Positions 39,783 to 49,910 of a stretch of 64,000 nt of DNA are shown here, one piece after another; position 1 is the stretch's first letter; each line of letters opens with the position of its first letter. Below the pieces are notes generated by a model that made no database searches, was not told where the DNA came from, and saw nothing but the letters and a program-made list of their open reading frames with translations. Location of the stretch: contig NZ_CP098747.1 of the NCBI RefSeq assembly GCF_023746535.1, positions 3,771,501 through 3,835,500 on the forward strand, read 5' to 3'. The DNA is from Sneathiella marina. GTDB taxonomy: Bacteria; Pseudomonadota; Alphaproteobacteria; Sneathiellales; Sneathiellaceae. A program made the position numbers and the translations under genes.

Positions 39783-41303
39783 TCAACCTGCCATCAACCG
39801 GTGGCGGTATTCCAGCGCTTCGGCAATTTGCATACGCCCCACCTCCTCGCTTTCAACCAGATCTGCCAGTGTTCTGGCGACTTTGAGGACGCGGTGATAT
39901 CCTCTTGCGGACATTTTGAACTTTACCATCGCTTCCTCCAGCAGCGGTTTGGCGCTTTCATCGAGAATCACGAATCTTTCCAGTAACTCACCGTCGATAT
40001 CGGCATTTATGCGAAGTTTCACCGGATGGACTATTTCTTCGTACCGCTGCCTCTGCAAGGCCCGGGCACGGGCAATGCGACCGGCAACGGTTTGAGTGGT
40101 TTCCGATTGCCGCGGTTGCGTTAAATCCAGCGCGGATACGGCGGGAACATCCACATGAATATCGATACGGTCCAGCATCGGGCCTGAAATTTTTGCCCGG
40201 TATTCCCGGCCACATTTCGGTGCCCGGGCGCAGGCTTGTGATGCATCGTCCAGATAACCGCAACGACAGGGGTTCATTGCTGCCACAAGCTGCATGCGTG
40301 CCGGATAGGTAACATGTGCATTGGCCCGGGCCACCACGGCCTTGCCGGCCTCGACCGGTTGCCGGAGCGATTCCAGTACTTGCCGATTAAACTCAGGCAG
40401 TTCATCCAGAAACAGGACGCCCAAATGAGCCAGGGAGACCTCTCCGGGTTTTGCGGTGCGGCCACCGCCAACCATGGCCGCGACAGAGGCTGAATGATGG
40501 GGATCTCGAAAGGGGCGCTGCCGGGAAATTTTGCCTTCTTTCATTTCTCCGGAAATGCTGGAAATCATATTCACTTCCAGCGCTTCGGCTGCATCGAGAG
40601 GAGGAAGCAGTCCCGGCAACCGGGCGGCAAGCATGGATTTACCGGAGCCCGGTGGTCCCGTCATCAAGAGGTTATGGCCACCCGCGGCGGCAACCTCAAG
40701 GGCCCGTTTCGCCATTTCCTGGCCCTTGATGTCTTCGATTTGCAGGGCTTGAGGGCCCTCGATGATATCCCCTTTCCTGGGCGGAGAAAGCACTTGTGTT
40801 CCTTTAAAATGATTGATCAACGCCAAAAGGCTGTTTGGCGCGAGTATATCAAGATCACCGGCCCAGGCCGCTTCGGAGCCGCTGGCGCCCGGGCAAATTA
40901 TATCAAGGGACCGTGCAACGGCTTCCACCGCCGTCGGCAGAACACCGGAAACCGGATTGCATTGGCCATCCAGGGAAAGCTCTCCCAATACAAAATAACT
41001 TTCCAGTTCTTCCTGGGGTAAAATTCCCATTGCCGTCAGGATCCCCAAAGCAATGGGTAAATCATAATGCGCTCCTTCTTTCGGCAAGTCCGCCGGAGCC
41101 AGATTTATGGTAATCCGTTTCGGTGGTAATCCAACGCCTAGCGAGGTCAGCGCCGCCCGCACCCTTTCCTTACTTTCAGCGATGGATTTATCGGGAAGGC
41201 CGACAATTGTGAAAGCCGGCAATCCCGCGGCCATCAAAACCTGGACACTGACCTGCAGAACATCCAAACCCAAAAAAGCCACAGTCTTGATCGTTGATTG
41301 CAT
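39783..41303 (-). CDS. comM: ComM/YifB-type Mg-chelatase-like AAA+ ATPase
   Basis: A 506-aa protein with an N-terminal Lon-protease-like domain (VGLPDKSIAESKERVRAAL, residues ~35-55), a central AAA+ ATPase with Walker A GPPGSGKSML and Walker B LFLDELPEF, and a C-terminal Mg-chelatase domain with a four-Cys region (NPCRCGYLDDASQACARAPKC). ComM is a hexameric helicase promoting branch migration in natural transformation. ATG 41303 has AGGA six bases before; upstream open sequence is discarded. Confidence 0.93.
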   Translation of the reverse strand: MQSTIKTVAFLGLDVLQVSVQVLMAAGLPAFTIVGLPDKSIAESKERVRAALTSLGVGLPPKRITINLAPADLPKEGAHYDLPIALGILTAMGILPQEELESYFVLGELSLDGQCNPVSGVLPTAVEAVARSLDIICPGASGSEAAWAGDLDILAPNSLLALINHFKGTQVLSPPRKGDIIEGPQALQIEDIKGQEMAKRALEVAAAGGHNLLMTGPPGSGKSMLAARLPGLLPPLDAAEALEVNMISSISGEMKEGKISRQRPFRDPHHSASVAAMVGGGRTAKPGEVSLAHLGVLFLDELPEFNRQVLESLRQPVEAGKAVVARANAHVTYPARMQLVAAMNPCRCGYLDDASQACARAPKCGREYRAKISGPMLDRIDIHVDVPAVSALDLTQPRQSETTQTVAGRIARARALQRQRYEEIVHPVKLRINADIDGELLERFVILDESAKPLLEEAMVKFKMSARGYHRVLKVARTLADLVESEEVGRMQIAEALEYRHRLMAG

Positions 41304-41492
41304 ACTCGTCCTGATTAAATAAATATATATTTCAAAACTAATATAGCATGTATTTCGCAAAAGGAAATTTTATAAAATCCGGAGCGCTCCGGGTTTCTTT
41401 TTCATTAATCTGTGCGGCAGTTGATAATATTCTTGCGCCCGCCCCGCTTTATTATAATATTTTATACGCAACAGATGGAAGGAGCCGGACAT

Positions 41493-41828
41493 ATGGCGGG
41501 TAAATTTGAACTCTATGAAGACAAGGGGGGCGAATACAGATTTCGCCTGAAGGCTGGAAACGGCGAAAATGTTGGCGCATCTGAAGGGTATAAAGCTAAA
41601 GCCAGTGCCTTAAACGGCATTGAATCGGTAAAAAAGAACGCTGCTGACAATGACCGGTATTCCGTTTTTGAAGGCAAAAACGACAAATGGTATTTCAATC
41701 TTAAAGCTGGAAACCACGAAGTTATTCTAACCAGTCAGGGATACAGCAGCAAAAGCGCAGCCGAAGAAGGCACAGCCGCAGTTCAGCGCGCCGCCGCAGA
41801 TGCCAGCACTGATGATCAAACCGGGTAG
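41493..41828 (+). CDS. YegP family (DUF1508, UPF0339) protein
   Basis: A 111-aa protein made of two DUF1508 repeats: KFELYEDKGGEYRFRLKAGNGENVGASEGY and YSVFEGKNDKWYFNLKAGNHEVILTSQGY, each followed by a short helix. The repeats form small beta sheets; the function is unknown. A strong AAGGAG site lies before the ATG at 41493. Upstream ~190 bases are A+T-rich promoter sequence shared with divergent comM. Confidence 0.9.
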   Translation: MAGKFELYEDKGGEYRFRLKAGNGENVGASEGYKAKASALNGIESVKKNAADNDRYSVFEGKNDKWYFNLKAGNHEVILTSQGYSSKSAAEEGTAAVQRAAADASTDDQTG

Positions 41829-41863
41829 TTAATGCTGCATTGCCGATAGGGAAACAGGATCAT

Positions 41864-42805
41864 TCAGAGAATTTTCTCTTCCAGACAATCCCAGATCGTT
41901 GCTTCTAGTTTGACACCGTCATAGCGGTTTATCTCTTGAAGCCCTGTCGGTGACGTAACATTGATTTCCGTCAGGTAATCGCCGATCACGTCAATTCCGA
42001 CGAAAATCAATCCCTGTTCTTTCAGGGCCGGACCAATAGCATCGCAAATATCCCGCTCGCGGGAGGTTAGTTGGGATTTTACCGCCTTCCCGCCCACATG
42101 CATATTTGAGCGAACTTCACCTTCTTGAGGAATGCGGTTAATGGCACCGACAGGCTCTCCATCTACCAGAATAATGCGCTTGTCACCTTGGCGAACCTCC
42201 GGCAGGTATTTCTGGACAATCATCGGTTCACGGTAAAATTCAGTAAACATTTCGCAAAGGGCGGAGAGATTCTCATCGTCCGGCTTCAAATGAAAGACGC
42301 CGGCACCGCCATTTCCATAAAGTGGCTTGATAATGATGTCTTTATGTTCAGACCGAAAAGATTTGATTTCATCAATGTTCGTTGAAATCAATGTCGGCGG
42401 CAAAATACCTTCAAAATGTGTAACAAACAGCTTCTCCGGCGCGTTTCGGACACTAACCGGATCATTCACAACAAGGGTCTTTGGATGGATATGCTCCAAT
42501 AGATGTGTGGCCGTAATGTAAGACATGTCAAAGGGCGGATCCTGGCGCATCAGGACAACATCCACTTTTGACAAATCAATGCGTTCAACTTCGCCTGCGG
42601 TAAAATGGTTCCCCTTGTCCCGCGCCACTGTTATCGGTCGGGCGGCGGCTATAATCTCGCCGCTCGAAAAGGAAAGATCCTGAGGACCGTAATGAAGCAG
42701 TTTATGGCCGCGCGCCTGTGCTTCCAGAGCGAGAACAAAGGTACTGTCTCCGTCAATGTCAACATCCTCGATTGGGTCCATTTGAAGGGCAACGATAAGA
42801 CTCAT
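41864..42805 (-). CDS. gshB: Glutathione synthetase
   Basis: A 313-aa ATP-grasp enzyme that joins gamma-glutamylcysteine and glycine. The [27 protein letters not shown]-terminus is diagnostic, as are the glycine-rich [14 protein letters not shown] loop and the C-terminal [19 protein letters not shown] block ([11 protein letters not shown]). It is the last gene of the yraN-BON-gshB series on the minus strand, 87 bases after the BON gene. Confidence 0.96.
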   Translation of the reverse strand: MSLIVALQMDPIEDVDIDGDSTFVLALEAQARGHKLLHYGPQDLSFSSGEIIAAARPITVARDKGNHFTAGEVERIDLSKVDVVLMRQDPPFDMSYITATHLLEHIHPKTLVVNDPVSVRNAPEKLFVTHFEGILPPTLISTNIDEIKSFRSEHKDIIIKPLYGNGGAGVFHLKPDDENLSALCEMFTEFYREPMIVQKYLPEVRQGDKRIILVDGEPVGAINRIPQEGEVRSNMHVGGKAVKSQLTSRERDICDAIGPALKEQGLIFVGIDVIGDYLTEINVTSPTGLQEINRYDGVKLEATIWDCLEEKIL

Positions 42806-42892
42806 TATTTTTTTGCTCTTTATTTCAGTATTTTTGCGCCACTGTCATAATGCTCAGATGGGTGCGAAGTCCTTCTGATGCAACATTATTGC

Positions 42893-43492
42893 TCAAGAAG
42901 TTTTGTTTTTATAGAGCGCGCTTTTGAGTTGCACATAACTAACAATGCTCCGAACGCCAGAGATTTCCTTCGCATGCGCTTCGACGCGGTCCAGCTCTGC
43001 CTGGTTTTGTGCAACGCCCATCAAATAGACGACCTTACCCACCGTCTCAACCGAGTAGTTAATATTCATAATTTTGGAATCAGCAAGAAGTTGATATTTA
43101 AGCTTCGTCGTAATGAGGGCGTCTGAGGCGAAATTAGGGTTCTCGCCCTGGCCCTTTACCGTCGTCCGGTTATGGACCTGCTTTACGCCCTGAACACTCC
43201 AGGCGATACGGGCCAGCTCTATCCGGTCATCCGGCGTAGGTACCTGGCCGGTGATCAATACAATACCATCATTAACGGTTGTTGCAGTATCGGTGAACAA
43301 GGGTTCGCTTTTATCAAAAATCTTACCCCGAATTTGCGTCGCAATAGTCGCATCATCTACAATTGTCCCCACCGATCTCTCTTCGGCGACGGCCACGCCC
43401 GTTGCCGCGGCACCACCAAGGATCACTCCTGCACAACCGGATAAGAAGGACATTGCTAAAAGGGAAAAACAAATAAACGCAACGGTTTTCAT
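42893..43492 (-). CDS. BON-domain lipoprotein (DolP/YraP-like)
   Basis: A 199-aa lipoprotein with lipobox LSGC (Cys ~20) and two BON domains (residues ~50-115 and ~125-190; INDGIVLITGQVPTPDD-type and VVYLMGVAQNQAELD blocks). DolP (YraP) binds anionic phospholipids at the outer membrane and supports envelope integrity and BAM function. Its position between yraN and gshB fits a dolP relative. Confidence 0.88.
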   Translation of the reverse strand: MKTVAFICFSLLAMSFLSGCAGVILGGAAATGVAVAEERSVGTIVDDATIATQIRGKIFDKSEPLFTDTATTVNDGIVLITGQVPTPDDRIELARIAWSVQGVKQVHNRTTVKGQGENPNFASDALITTKLKYQLLADSKIMNINYSVETVGKVVYLMGVAQNQAELDRVEAHAKEISGVRSIVSYVQLKSALYKNKTS

Positions 43493-43589
43493 AACAAATA
43501 CCTTCTTTCATTCCTCGCATCACGATAGGGCTTTCGCCGACTACTATAGCCCTTAAATTCGGATGTTAAAACACTCGATGTTAAGACAA

Positions 43590-43970
43590 TCACCATGCAT
43601 TCTCAATGTGACGTGGCAATCGCAGAAACGACGTGAAAAGCAGAACATCCATTCGCAATGTAAAATCACTAAATCTTGGCCTTTCCATGACAAAGGCTTC
43701 CAAAGCTTTATTGATACGATATTTTTGCTTCGTCGAAACGGCATAAAGCGCTGCTTGCATTTGGTGCCGCGATTTGACTTCAACCGCAATGAGCAGATTG
43801 TTCCGGCGGGCAATTATATCAATCTCCCCAAACGGTTTTCTGTAACCGCGCGCCACAATGTGATAGCCCTTGCAACGAAGATAAGCCGACGCCAGGGTTT
43901 CAGCAGTGCGCCCCCGGAAGTAAGCTCGCTTTCTGTTTTGCCTTTGTTCGTCTTTTCGCAAATGCGCCAA
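43590..43970 (-). CDS. yraN: YraN family protein (UPF0102), nuclease-like
   Basis: A 126-aa protein of the UPF0102 family with the endonuclease-like core RGTAE (here RGRTAETLASAYLRCKGYHIVARGYRKPFGEIDIIARRNNLLIAVEVKSR as separate motifs E-x-D and E-V-K). The start is a TTG at 43970 with AGGG seven bases before; no ATG is available. In most alphaproteobacteria rsmI lies directly upstream; here there is only a 130-base gap before the divergent lipoprotein gene. Confidence 0.88.
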   Translation of the reverse strand: MAHLRKDEQRQNRKRAYFRGRTAETLASAYLRCKGYHIVARGYRKPFGEIDIIARRNNLLIAVEVKSRHQMQAALYAVSTKQKYRINKALEAFVMERPRFSDFTLRMDVLLFTSFLRLPRHIENAW

Positions 43971-44100
43971 ATTATTGCCCTAGTTAAATGTTTCCTATTA
44001 GGGGCTTAGAACTTTAGTTAAACTATTTGCTTGCCCGCGGCTTTTTGGTTACCTAATCTCTGATATAGTAATCCCGTATCGGGTCAAGGGAGTGTCGGTC

Positions 44101-45579
44101 TTGTTTCTTTTAAAAATCGTGTCTCGATCGCGGATGGCGGCGGTCTGGAATTCGGCACTATCCTTCAGCGCAATCGCGCTGTTGTCAGTTGCGATTGCCG
44201 CCTGTCAGCAAACACCGGCAGCTGACAGTGATCAAGAAGCAAAAGACCTTGCGAATGCAAGCACGGCAACCTCTCAGGATCTTGACAAGCTTCTTCCCCC
44301 GAAAAGCAATTCCCCCTATGAAGACCTGGCCAATACACCGACGGCAGCTCCTTTTGATCCGTATTCGCGATTTATAGAGCCGGCACCTTCTGTTATAGGA
44401 ACGGCTGTTCCCGAATTCGGTACCGCGACCTCCTCTGTCAAAGTTGCTATTCTTCTACCTCTGTCAGGGGCGCATCAAAATATCGGGAACGATCTTTTAC
44501 GGGCCGCCAATATGGCTCTGTTCGACCTCAACAATCCACAACTGCAACTGATGCCTTACGACACGAAGGGCACAACCCGCGGTGCGGAAAGCGCTGCCGC
44601 AGAAGCGCTTGTTGCTGGCGCCGAACTCATCCTGGGTCCGCTCTTCTCAACGTCGGTTGGTCCCGTGCGCGCCCTCGCTCGCCCCCGCAACGTCAATGTC
44701 GTAACTTTCTCTACGGACACGACAGTAGCCGGAGACGGCGTGTTTGTCATGGGGTTGACTGTCGGCCAGCAGGTTCAGCGAATAATGGAGTTTTCCTATC
44801 GCCAGGGATTGCTGAATTTCGCCGTCCTCGCACCGGATTCGCCTTACGGAGATGCGGTGATCAATAATGTTTTTGCGTCAGGAGATACCCTGGGGCTAAA
44901 TATTGACCGTGTTATGCGATATCCTGTCAATGTCGAGCAGGGCGCGCAAGACCTGCATGAAATTGCGAAGATTATGGGGGACTACACGTTACGTCAAAAG
45001 CAGCTTGAAGAAGAAATTAAGCTGTATGAAAACGAAACCGATACAGCATCTGAGGAGTATGTCGAAAAGCTCGAAAAAATGGATACCTTTGGGGATGTCT
45101 CTTTCGATGCCCTTATCATTCCCGAAGGCGGCGCCCGTTTGAAGGAATTAGCGCCGCTTCTTTCCTATTATGATATTGACCCCGAAGTGGTACAGTTTAT
45201 CGGCACGGGTCTTTGGGCGGATCAGTCCCTGACCTCAGAACCCGCACTGGTTGGTGGCTGGTTCTCGGCACCGTCTCCAGAAAAGGCAAAAGCGTTTCAG
45301 GCGCGATTTGAGCAGATTTACCAATATCCGCCGTCTCGCATTGCAAGTCTCGCCTATGATGCGACAGCACTGGCTGGCTTATTGGCGCAAGACCCTCCTG
45401 AGGCAAGATTTGATCGTGTTTCCATTGAAAATGCCAACGGGTTTACTGGATATGACGGTATATTCCGTTTTCCGGAAAATGGTATTGCCGAGCGCGGGTT
45501 GGCTGTCCTTGAAGTCGGACGACGGGAATTGTTAATTATTGAACCTGCGCCAGAGGGATTTGAGCAGCTTATTAACTAA
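44101..45579 (+). CDS. Penicillin-binding protein activator (LpoA-like lipoprotein)
   Basis: A ~492-aa lipoprotein with lipobox AIAAC (VAIAAC) and a periplasmic-binding-protein type I domain (residues ~110-480) containing VAILLPLSGAHQNIGNDLLRAANMAL and NVVTFSTDTTVAGDGVFVMGL. LpoA relatives activate PBP1A-type peptidoglycan synthases from the outer membrane. I prefer the TTG at 44101 because AAGGGAG lies eight bases upstream; GTG 44092 and ATG 44134 are alternatives. It is divergent from yraN, and its stop overlaps that of hemW. Confidence 0.87.
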   Translation: MFLLKIVSRSRMAAVWNSALSFSAIALLSVAIAACQQTPAADSDQEAKDLANASTATSQDLDKLLPPKSNSPYEDLANTPTAAPFDPYSRFIEPAPSVIGTAVPEFGTATSSVKVAILLPLSGAHQNIGNDLLRAANMALFDLNNPQLQLMPYDTKGTTRGAESAAAEALVAGAELILGPLFSTSVGPVRALARPRNVNVVTFSTDTTVAGDGVFVMGLTVGQQVQRIMEFSYRQGLLNFAVLAPDSPYGDAVINNVFASGDTLGLNIDRVMRYPVNVEQGAQDLHEIAKIMGDYTLRQKQLEEEIKLYENETDTASEEYVEKLEKMDTFGDVSFDALIIPEGGARLKELAPLLSYYDIDPEVVQFIGTGLWADQSLTSEPALVGGWFSAPSPEKAKAFQARFEQIYQYPPSRIASLAYDATALAGLLAQDPPEARFDRVSIENANGFTGYDGIFRFPENGIAERGLAVLEVGRRELLIIEPAPEGFEQLIN

Positions 45580-46760
45580 CCCGCCAGGATTTCCGGCAAA
45601 AGACTGTTGAGCACCAGCCGACCGCTTTTTGTTGCCCAAATATGTTCTTCATCTATTTCCATCAATCCGTTTTCCGTCAGCATTTGCAAACGGTCAAGGT
45701 CGAGGAACGCCTGTAACGGACTGCCAACTGATCGCTCAAAATTTTCAAACCAGACGCCTTCGGTTAGTCTCAGCCCCATTAACATAAGCTCTTCGGCACG
45801 GTCTTTCGGATCAGGAAGGGCGTCCAGTGCTTCTGTCCCATGTCCTTTCTCTTCGACTTCCCTTAACCAGGCTTCCGGACGTTTAAGCTGCCGGGATGCC
45901 GTCCGAACACCGGCAAGATCAAACCGGCCATGGGCTCCGGGACCAATTCCGAGATATTCCCCGTACCGCCAGTAAGTCAGGTTATGACGGCATTCAAACC
46001 CGGGGCGTGCATGGTTGGAAATTTCATATGCCGGCCGGCCCGCATCTTCACACATAACTTGCGTAATTTCGAAAAGAGCTTCTGATTTTTCATCACCGGG
46101 AATCATGAATTCACCTCGCCGGACGGCGCCGGCAAACCCCGTGTTGGGCTCAATAGTCAGCTGATATAATGACAAATGATCACCGGCCAAATTCAAAGCT
46201 TTCGTCAGATCTTGCTGCCATTGTGATGTTGTTTGATCCGGCAATGCATAAATAAGATCAAAGGATATGTTGTCAAAGACTGCTCGCGCTGTTTCGATAG
46301 CTGCAAGCGCTTCCGAGACCGAATGCTCTCGCCCTAAAAACCGCAAGGCTTCATCGCGCAGGGATTGGATTCCCATAGATAACCGGGTCACGCCCGCGTG
46401 GCGATATCCGTCAAAAGATGCTGCCTCTACAGATGTCGGGTTGGCCTCCAGCGTAATTTCTATGTCTTTTGAAAACGGAAAGTGAGAACGGACGCCTTCA
46501 ATCAACTTGGAGACCGTTTCAGGCGACATGAGAGAGGGCGTTCCGCCACCGAAAAAAATGCTCGTCACTGGTATCTTGGGATGAGAAGACGCAAAATAAT
46601 CCAGCTCTGCAAGTAACGCCTTCGACCATCGTGCTTGATCCACAGTCTCCCTGACATGACTGTTGAAATCACAATAGGGGCATTTCTTCCGGCAAAACGG
46701 CCAGTGAAAATATACGCCAAATCCCGGATCGGGAATATTAGGTTGTTGAGAAGCACGCAT
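45576..46760 (-). CDS. hemW: Haem chaperone HemW (radical SAM, HemN-like)
   Basis: A 394-aa radical-SAM protein with C-x3-C-x2-C in [11 protein letters not shown] (residues ~22-32), [12 protein letters not shown] and [12 protein letters not shown]. HemW relatives were long called oxygen-independent coproporphyrinogen oxidases but act as haem chaperones and lack the enzyme's extra cysteine. ATG 46760 is chosen over an adjacent TTG. It overlaps the rdgB 3' end by ~23 bases and belongs to the rph-rdgB-hemW operon. Confidence 0.93.
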   Translation of the reverse strand: MRASQQPNIPDPGFGVYFHWPFCRKKCPYCDFNSHVRETVDQARWSKALLAELDYFASSHPKIPVTSIFFGGGTPSLMSPETVSKLIEGVRSHFPFSKDIEITLEANPTSVEAASFDGYRHAGVTRLSMGIQSLRDEALRFLGREHSVSEALAAIETARAVFDNISFDLIYALPDQTTSQWQQDLTKALNLAGDHLSLYQLTIEPNTGFAGAVRRGEFMIPGDEKSEALFEITQVMCEDAGRPAYEISNHARPGFECRHNLTYWRYGEYLGIGPGAHGRFDLAGVRTASRQLKRPEAWLREVEEKGHGTEALDALPDPKDRAEELMLMGLRLTEGVWFENFERSVGSPLQAFLDLDRLQMLTENGLMEIDEEHIWATKSGRLVLNSLLPEILAG

Positions 46761-47361
46761 CAATCAACTGCCGAAATGCGTTCGCTCGATGGCTCATCGC
46801 ATGCTTGGCGGACGGGTCCATTTCGCCAAAAGTCTGGTCAAACCCGGTTGGTACGAATACAGGATCATATCCAAATCCATTGCACCCTCGCGGTGGCCAG
46901 ACTGCCGTACCGTCTATGCGACCCTCGAAGCTTTCCGTATGCCCGTCAGGCCAGGCAAGTGTCAGCGCGCAAATGAATGATGCGGACCTCTGCACCGGAT
47001 CGCTGGCCTGTTTTTCTTTTAGTTTGTCTTCAACAGTCTGCATGGCGAGGGAGAAGTCCTTTTCAGGCCCGGCCCATCTCGCAGAATAAATCCCAGGAGC
47101 ACCGTCAAGGATATCAACGGCAAACCCCGAGTCGTCACTCAGGCTTATAATATTTGTCGCCCGTGCCGCCGCCAATGCTTTTATCTTTGCATTGGCGATA
47201 AAGCTCTCCCCGTCTTCGATGGGTTCCGGCAGTCCCATATCCCCTGCGGATACAGGTGTAACCCCAAATTCTTCCAGCAGCGCCCGAATTTCACGAACCT
47301 TTCCGGGGTTATGGCTTGCAACAACCAGTTTGGGGCCAGTAAATTTTCGGCTGCTTGTCAA
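46738..47361 (-). CDS. rdgB: Non-canonical purine NTP pyrophosphatase (RdgB/HAM1)
   Basis: A 207-aa Ham1-fold enzyme that removes ITP, dITP and XTP from the nucleotide pool. Motifs seen are [13 protein letters not shown] (substrate loop), [24 protein letters not shown] and [10 protein letters not shown], followed by the SHRANAF end. The start is a TTG (47361) overlapping the rph stop in TTGA; no better start exists, so translational coupling is probable. Confidence 0.95.
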   Translation of the reverse strand: MTSSRKFTGPKLVVASHNPGKVREIRALLEEFGVTPVSAGDMGLPEPIEDGESFIANAKIKALAAARATNIISLSDDSGFAVDILDGAPGIYSARWAGPEKDFSLAMQTVEDKLKEKQASDPVQRSASFICALTLAWPDGHTESFEGRIDGTAVWPPRGCNGFGYDPVFVPTGFDQTFGEMDPSAKHAMSHRANAFRQLIDACFSTT

Positions 47362-48074
47362 ATTCCCAGCGCCTCACGTTGCATTGCGCACAGCTCCGAG
47401 ACTCCTTTTTTTGCGAGACTAAAAAGACTGCCAAACTGTGCTTCAGAGAACGGGTCTTCTTCCGCTGTCCCTTGAATCTCAATAATGTGCCCATTTGAGG
47501 TCAGCACGAAGTTTGCGTCTGCCTGTGCGTTACTGTCTTCCGGATAATCAAGATCCAGCACCGGGTTCCCCTTGTACAAACCGCAAGAAACAGCGGCAAC
47601 CTGGCCTTTCATCGGGACTTCCAATATCTTTCCCTGCTCGACAAGCTTATCAAAGGCCTGATAAAGCGCCACATAGGCACCGGTTATAGACGCGGTCCGT
47701 GTTCCGCCATCCGCCTGAATGACATCACAATCAACCGTTATTTGCCGCTCGCCGAAGCCTTCGATATTGACCAGCGCACGCAAAGATCTACCGATCAGTC
47801 TTTGAATTTCCACGGTGCGACCCTGCTGCTTGCCCCGAGCCGCTTCCCGGCCCATGCGAGAGCCCGTTGAGCGCGGCAGCATGCCGTATTCGGCCGTAAC
47901 CCATCCCTTACCGGAATTACGCAAAAAGGGCGGGACGCGTTCCTCGACGCTTGCCGTGCACAGGACATGTGTATCGCCACATTTGATAAAACAAGACCCT
48001 TCTGCATTTTTTGCATATCCAGGTTCCATACTAATGTTACGTAACTCGTCAAGTGCTCTACCGGAAGGGCGCAT
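47358..48074 (-). CDS. rph: Ribonuclease PH
   Basis: A 238-aa phosphorolytic 3'-5' exoribonuclease that trims tRNA 3' ends, of the canonical family length. It begins [12 protein letters not shown], and includes [19 protein letters not shown], the [18 protein letters not shown] active-site block and [20 protein letters not shown] 48074 has AAGGA seven bases before. It heads the rph-rdgB-hemW operon and is divergent from hrcA, as in many alphaproteobacteria. Confidence 0.96.
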   Translation of the reverse strand: MRPSGRALDELRNISMEPGYAKNAEGSCFIKCGDTHVLCTASVEERVPPFLRNSGKGWVTAEYGMLPRSTGSRMGREAARGKQQGRTVEIQRLIGRSLRALVNIEGFGERQITVDCDVIQADGGTRTASITGAYVALYQAFDKLVEQGKILEVPMKGQVAAVSCGLYKGNPVLDLDYPEDSNAQADANFVLTSNGHIIEIQGTAEEDPFSEAQFGSLFSLAKKGVSELCAMQREALGI

Positions 48075-48130
48075 AAAATATCCTTTACATGAAAAACGTT
48101 GTCGCCGCTCGTTGTAACCCCTGCTCCAGA

Positions 48131-48159
48131 TTGACGCAAGCACCGTGGATCACTACATT
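48131..48159 (+). promoter_or_regulatory. Sigma-70-like promoter for hrcA
   Basis: TTGACG (48131-48136) and TACATT (48154-48159) are separated by 17 bases and lie about 42 bases before the hrcA ATG. I see no CIRCE inverted repeat (TTAGCACTC type) in this region. Confidence 0.45.
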
Positions 48160-48200
48160 CTCACCCATGTCTTTATTTTACGAATTTATCGGCTGACCCG

Positions 48201-49229
48201 ATGTCTATCCAGGAACTCAACGAACGGAGCCGCGCTGTTTTTCGAAATATCGTGGAATCATACGTACAAACGGGAGAGCCGGTTGGATCCCGAACGTTGT
48301 CGCGGCTACCGCAACTGGATTTGTCTCCTGCGTCCATTCGAAATGTGATGGCGGATTTGGTCGACGCCGGACTTCTCTATTCCCCACATACATCCGCAGG
48401 TCGGCTACCGACACAATTGGGGATGCGGCTTTTTGTCGATGGTATCCTGGAAGTCGGTAATTTGACCGAAGAAGAACGCATCGACATCAAGGCACGCTGT
48501 ATCATTGAAGGACGGAATATCGAGGAAACACTGTCGGAAGCCTCCTCAATGCTATCAGGCCTATCCAATTGTGCGGGTTTGGTCATTGCGCCTAAAAAAG
48601 ACAGTTCCGTAAAACAAATCGAATTCGTCCGGCTTGGTATCGATAAGGCATTGGTCATTATTGTGACGGCAAATGGCATGGTTGAAAACCGGGCCATAGA
48701 ATTACCCGTGGGCTTGTCCGATTCTGCCCTTCAGGAAGCGACAAACTACTTAAATGCGAAACTCTCCGGTAAAACGCTGCAGGAGACAAAAAGCGAAATT
48801 CAGCGTGAACTGGACACCCATCAGGTGCAAATCGACCAATTGACGCAAGATCTCATTAGTAGCGACATTGCAAGTTGGGGCGGCGGGGAAACGCTAATTG
48901 TACGAGGGCATTCAAATTTACTCCAAAATGTCCAAGCGCTTGAGGATCTTGACAAAATTAAGGAGCTTTTTGATACGCTGGAAGCAAAAAAGGAACGTAT
49001 GAAATTGCTTGAACTGGCAGAAGGTGGTAAAGGAGTGAAAATTTTTATTGGTTCAGAGAACAATCTTTTCTCGCTTTCCGGGACATCAATGATTATCTCT
49101 CCATATCAGAATAGCCAGGATCAAATTGTTGGCGCTATCGGCGTGATAGGACCAACCCGATTGAATTACGCCCGCATAGTCCCCATGGTTGATTATACGG
49201 CAAAGATAATTGGTGGATTGTTGGACTAG
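48201..49229 (+). CDS. hrcA: Heat-inducible transcription repressor HrcA
   Basis: A 342-aa HrcA with an N-terminal winged helix (LSPASIRNVMADLVDAGLLYSPHTSAGRLPTQLGMRLFVD, residues ~47-87) and a GAF-like C-terminal domain ending VGAIGVIGPTRLNYARIVPMVDYTA. HrcA binds CIRCE operators, usually at groESL in alphaproteobacteria, and needs GroEL for activity. It is followed by grpE after 18 bases. Confidence 0.96.
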   Translation: MSIQELNERSRAVFRNIVESYVQTGEPVGSRTLSRLPQLDLSPASIRNVMADLVDAGLLYSPHTSAGRLPTQLGMRLFVDGILEVGNLTEEERIDIKARCIIEGRNIEETLSEASSMLSGLSNCAGLVIAPKKDSSVKQIEFVRLGIDKALVIIVTANGMVENRAIELPVGLSDSALQEATNYLNAKLSGKTLQETKSEIQRELDTHQVQIDQLTQDLISSDIASWGGGETLIVRGHSNLLQNVQALEDLDKIKELFDTLEAKKERMKLLELAEGGKGVKIFIGSENNLFSLSGTSMIISPYQNSQDQIVGAIGVIGPTRLNYARIVPMVDYTAKIIGGLLD

Positions 49230-49247
49230 AATTACTATTAGGATGAC

Positions 49248-49892
49248 ATGAGAATGAACGACGCGAAACAGACCCCTCCGGCAAATGATCAAACTGACGA
49301 TCAAATGGCCACCCCGACTGCTGACTCAGAAGTGGTGCAAGAACCTTCTGTGCCAAACGGCGAAGGCGAGCCAGCCGCACCGGCTGAAGACAGTCTTGTT
49401 GAAGAGCAAGCGGCCGAGATTGCTGAATTGAAGGATAAAATTCTGCGCGCCATGGCAGAAGTCGAGAATATGCGACGCCGGGCATCCCGTGAGAAAGAAG
49501 ATGCGCATAATTATGCCGTCACCAAATTCGCGCGTGATATGCTGGCTGTTTCCGACAATTTGCGGCGGGCGATTGACAGCATTCCAGCGCAGGCACGGGA
49601 ACAAGAAGACGTCAAACATGTTCTGGCAGGCATCGAGCTTACAGAATCAGAGCTTTTGAATACGTTCGAAAAACATAAGATTAAGAAAATTGAAGCGGAG
49701 GGCCAGAAATTCGACCCCAATCAGCATCAAGCCATGTTCGAAGTGGAAAACCCGGCTGTCGAGCCCGGCACCGTCTTGCAAGTTGTTCAAACAGGCTATG
49801 CCATTGCGGATCGATTGTTGCGTCCAGCTATGGTGGGCGTCGCCAAGGGTGGCCAGAAAAAAGCAGATGTGAAGGTTGATCAGAAGGCGTAG
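49248..49892 (+). CDS. grpE: Nucleotide exchange factor GrpE
   Basis: A 214-aa GrpE. After an acidic disordered N-terminus (residues ~1-55) come the long dimer helix ([29 protein letters not shown]) and the C-terminal beta domain ([50 protein letters not shown] in blocks). It exchanges ADP on DnaK. ATG 49248 or 49254 are possible starts. It shares an operon with hrcA and is terminated by a strong hairpin 35 bases after its stop; dnaK is not adjacent. Confidence 0.96.
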   Translation: MRMNDAKQTPPANDQTDDQMATPTADSEVVQEPSVPNGEGEPAAPAEDSLVEEQAAEIAELKDKILRAMAEVENMRRRASREKEDAHNYAVTKFARDMLAVSDNLRRAIDSIPAQAREQEDVKHVLAGIELTESELLNTFEKHKIKKIEAEGQKFDPNQHQAMFEVENPAVEPGTVLQVVQTGYAIADRLLRPAMVGVAKGGQKKADVKVDQKA

Positions 49893-49910
49893 TTGATACT
49901 GCTGCAGAAA

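Noticed and set aside
48075-48200. Search for a CIRCE element upstream of hrcA
   Set aside because: No TTAGCACTC-N9-GAGTGCTAA-like sequence is present; HrcA probably acts on groESL outside the window.
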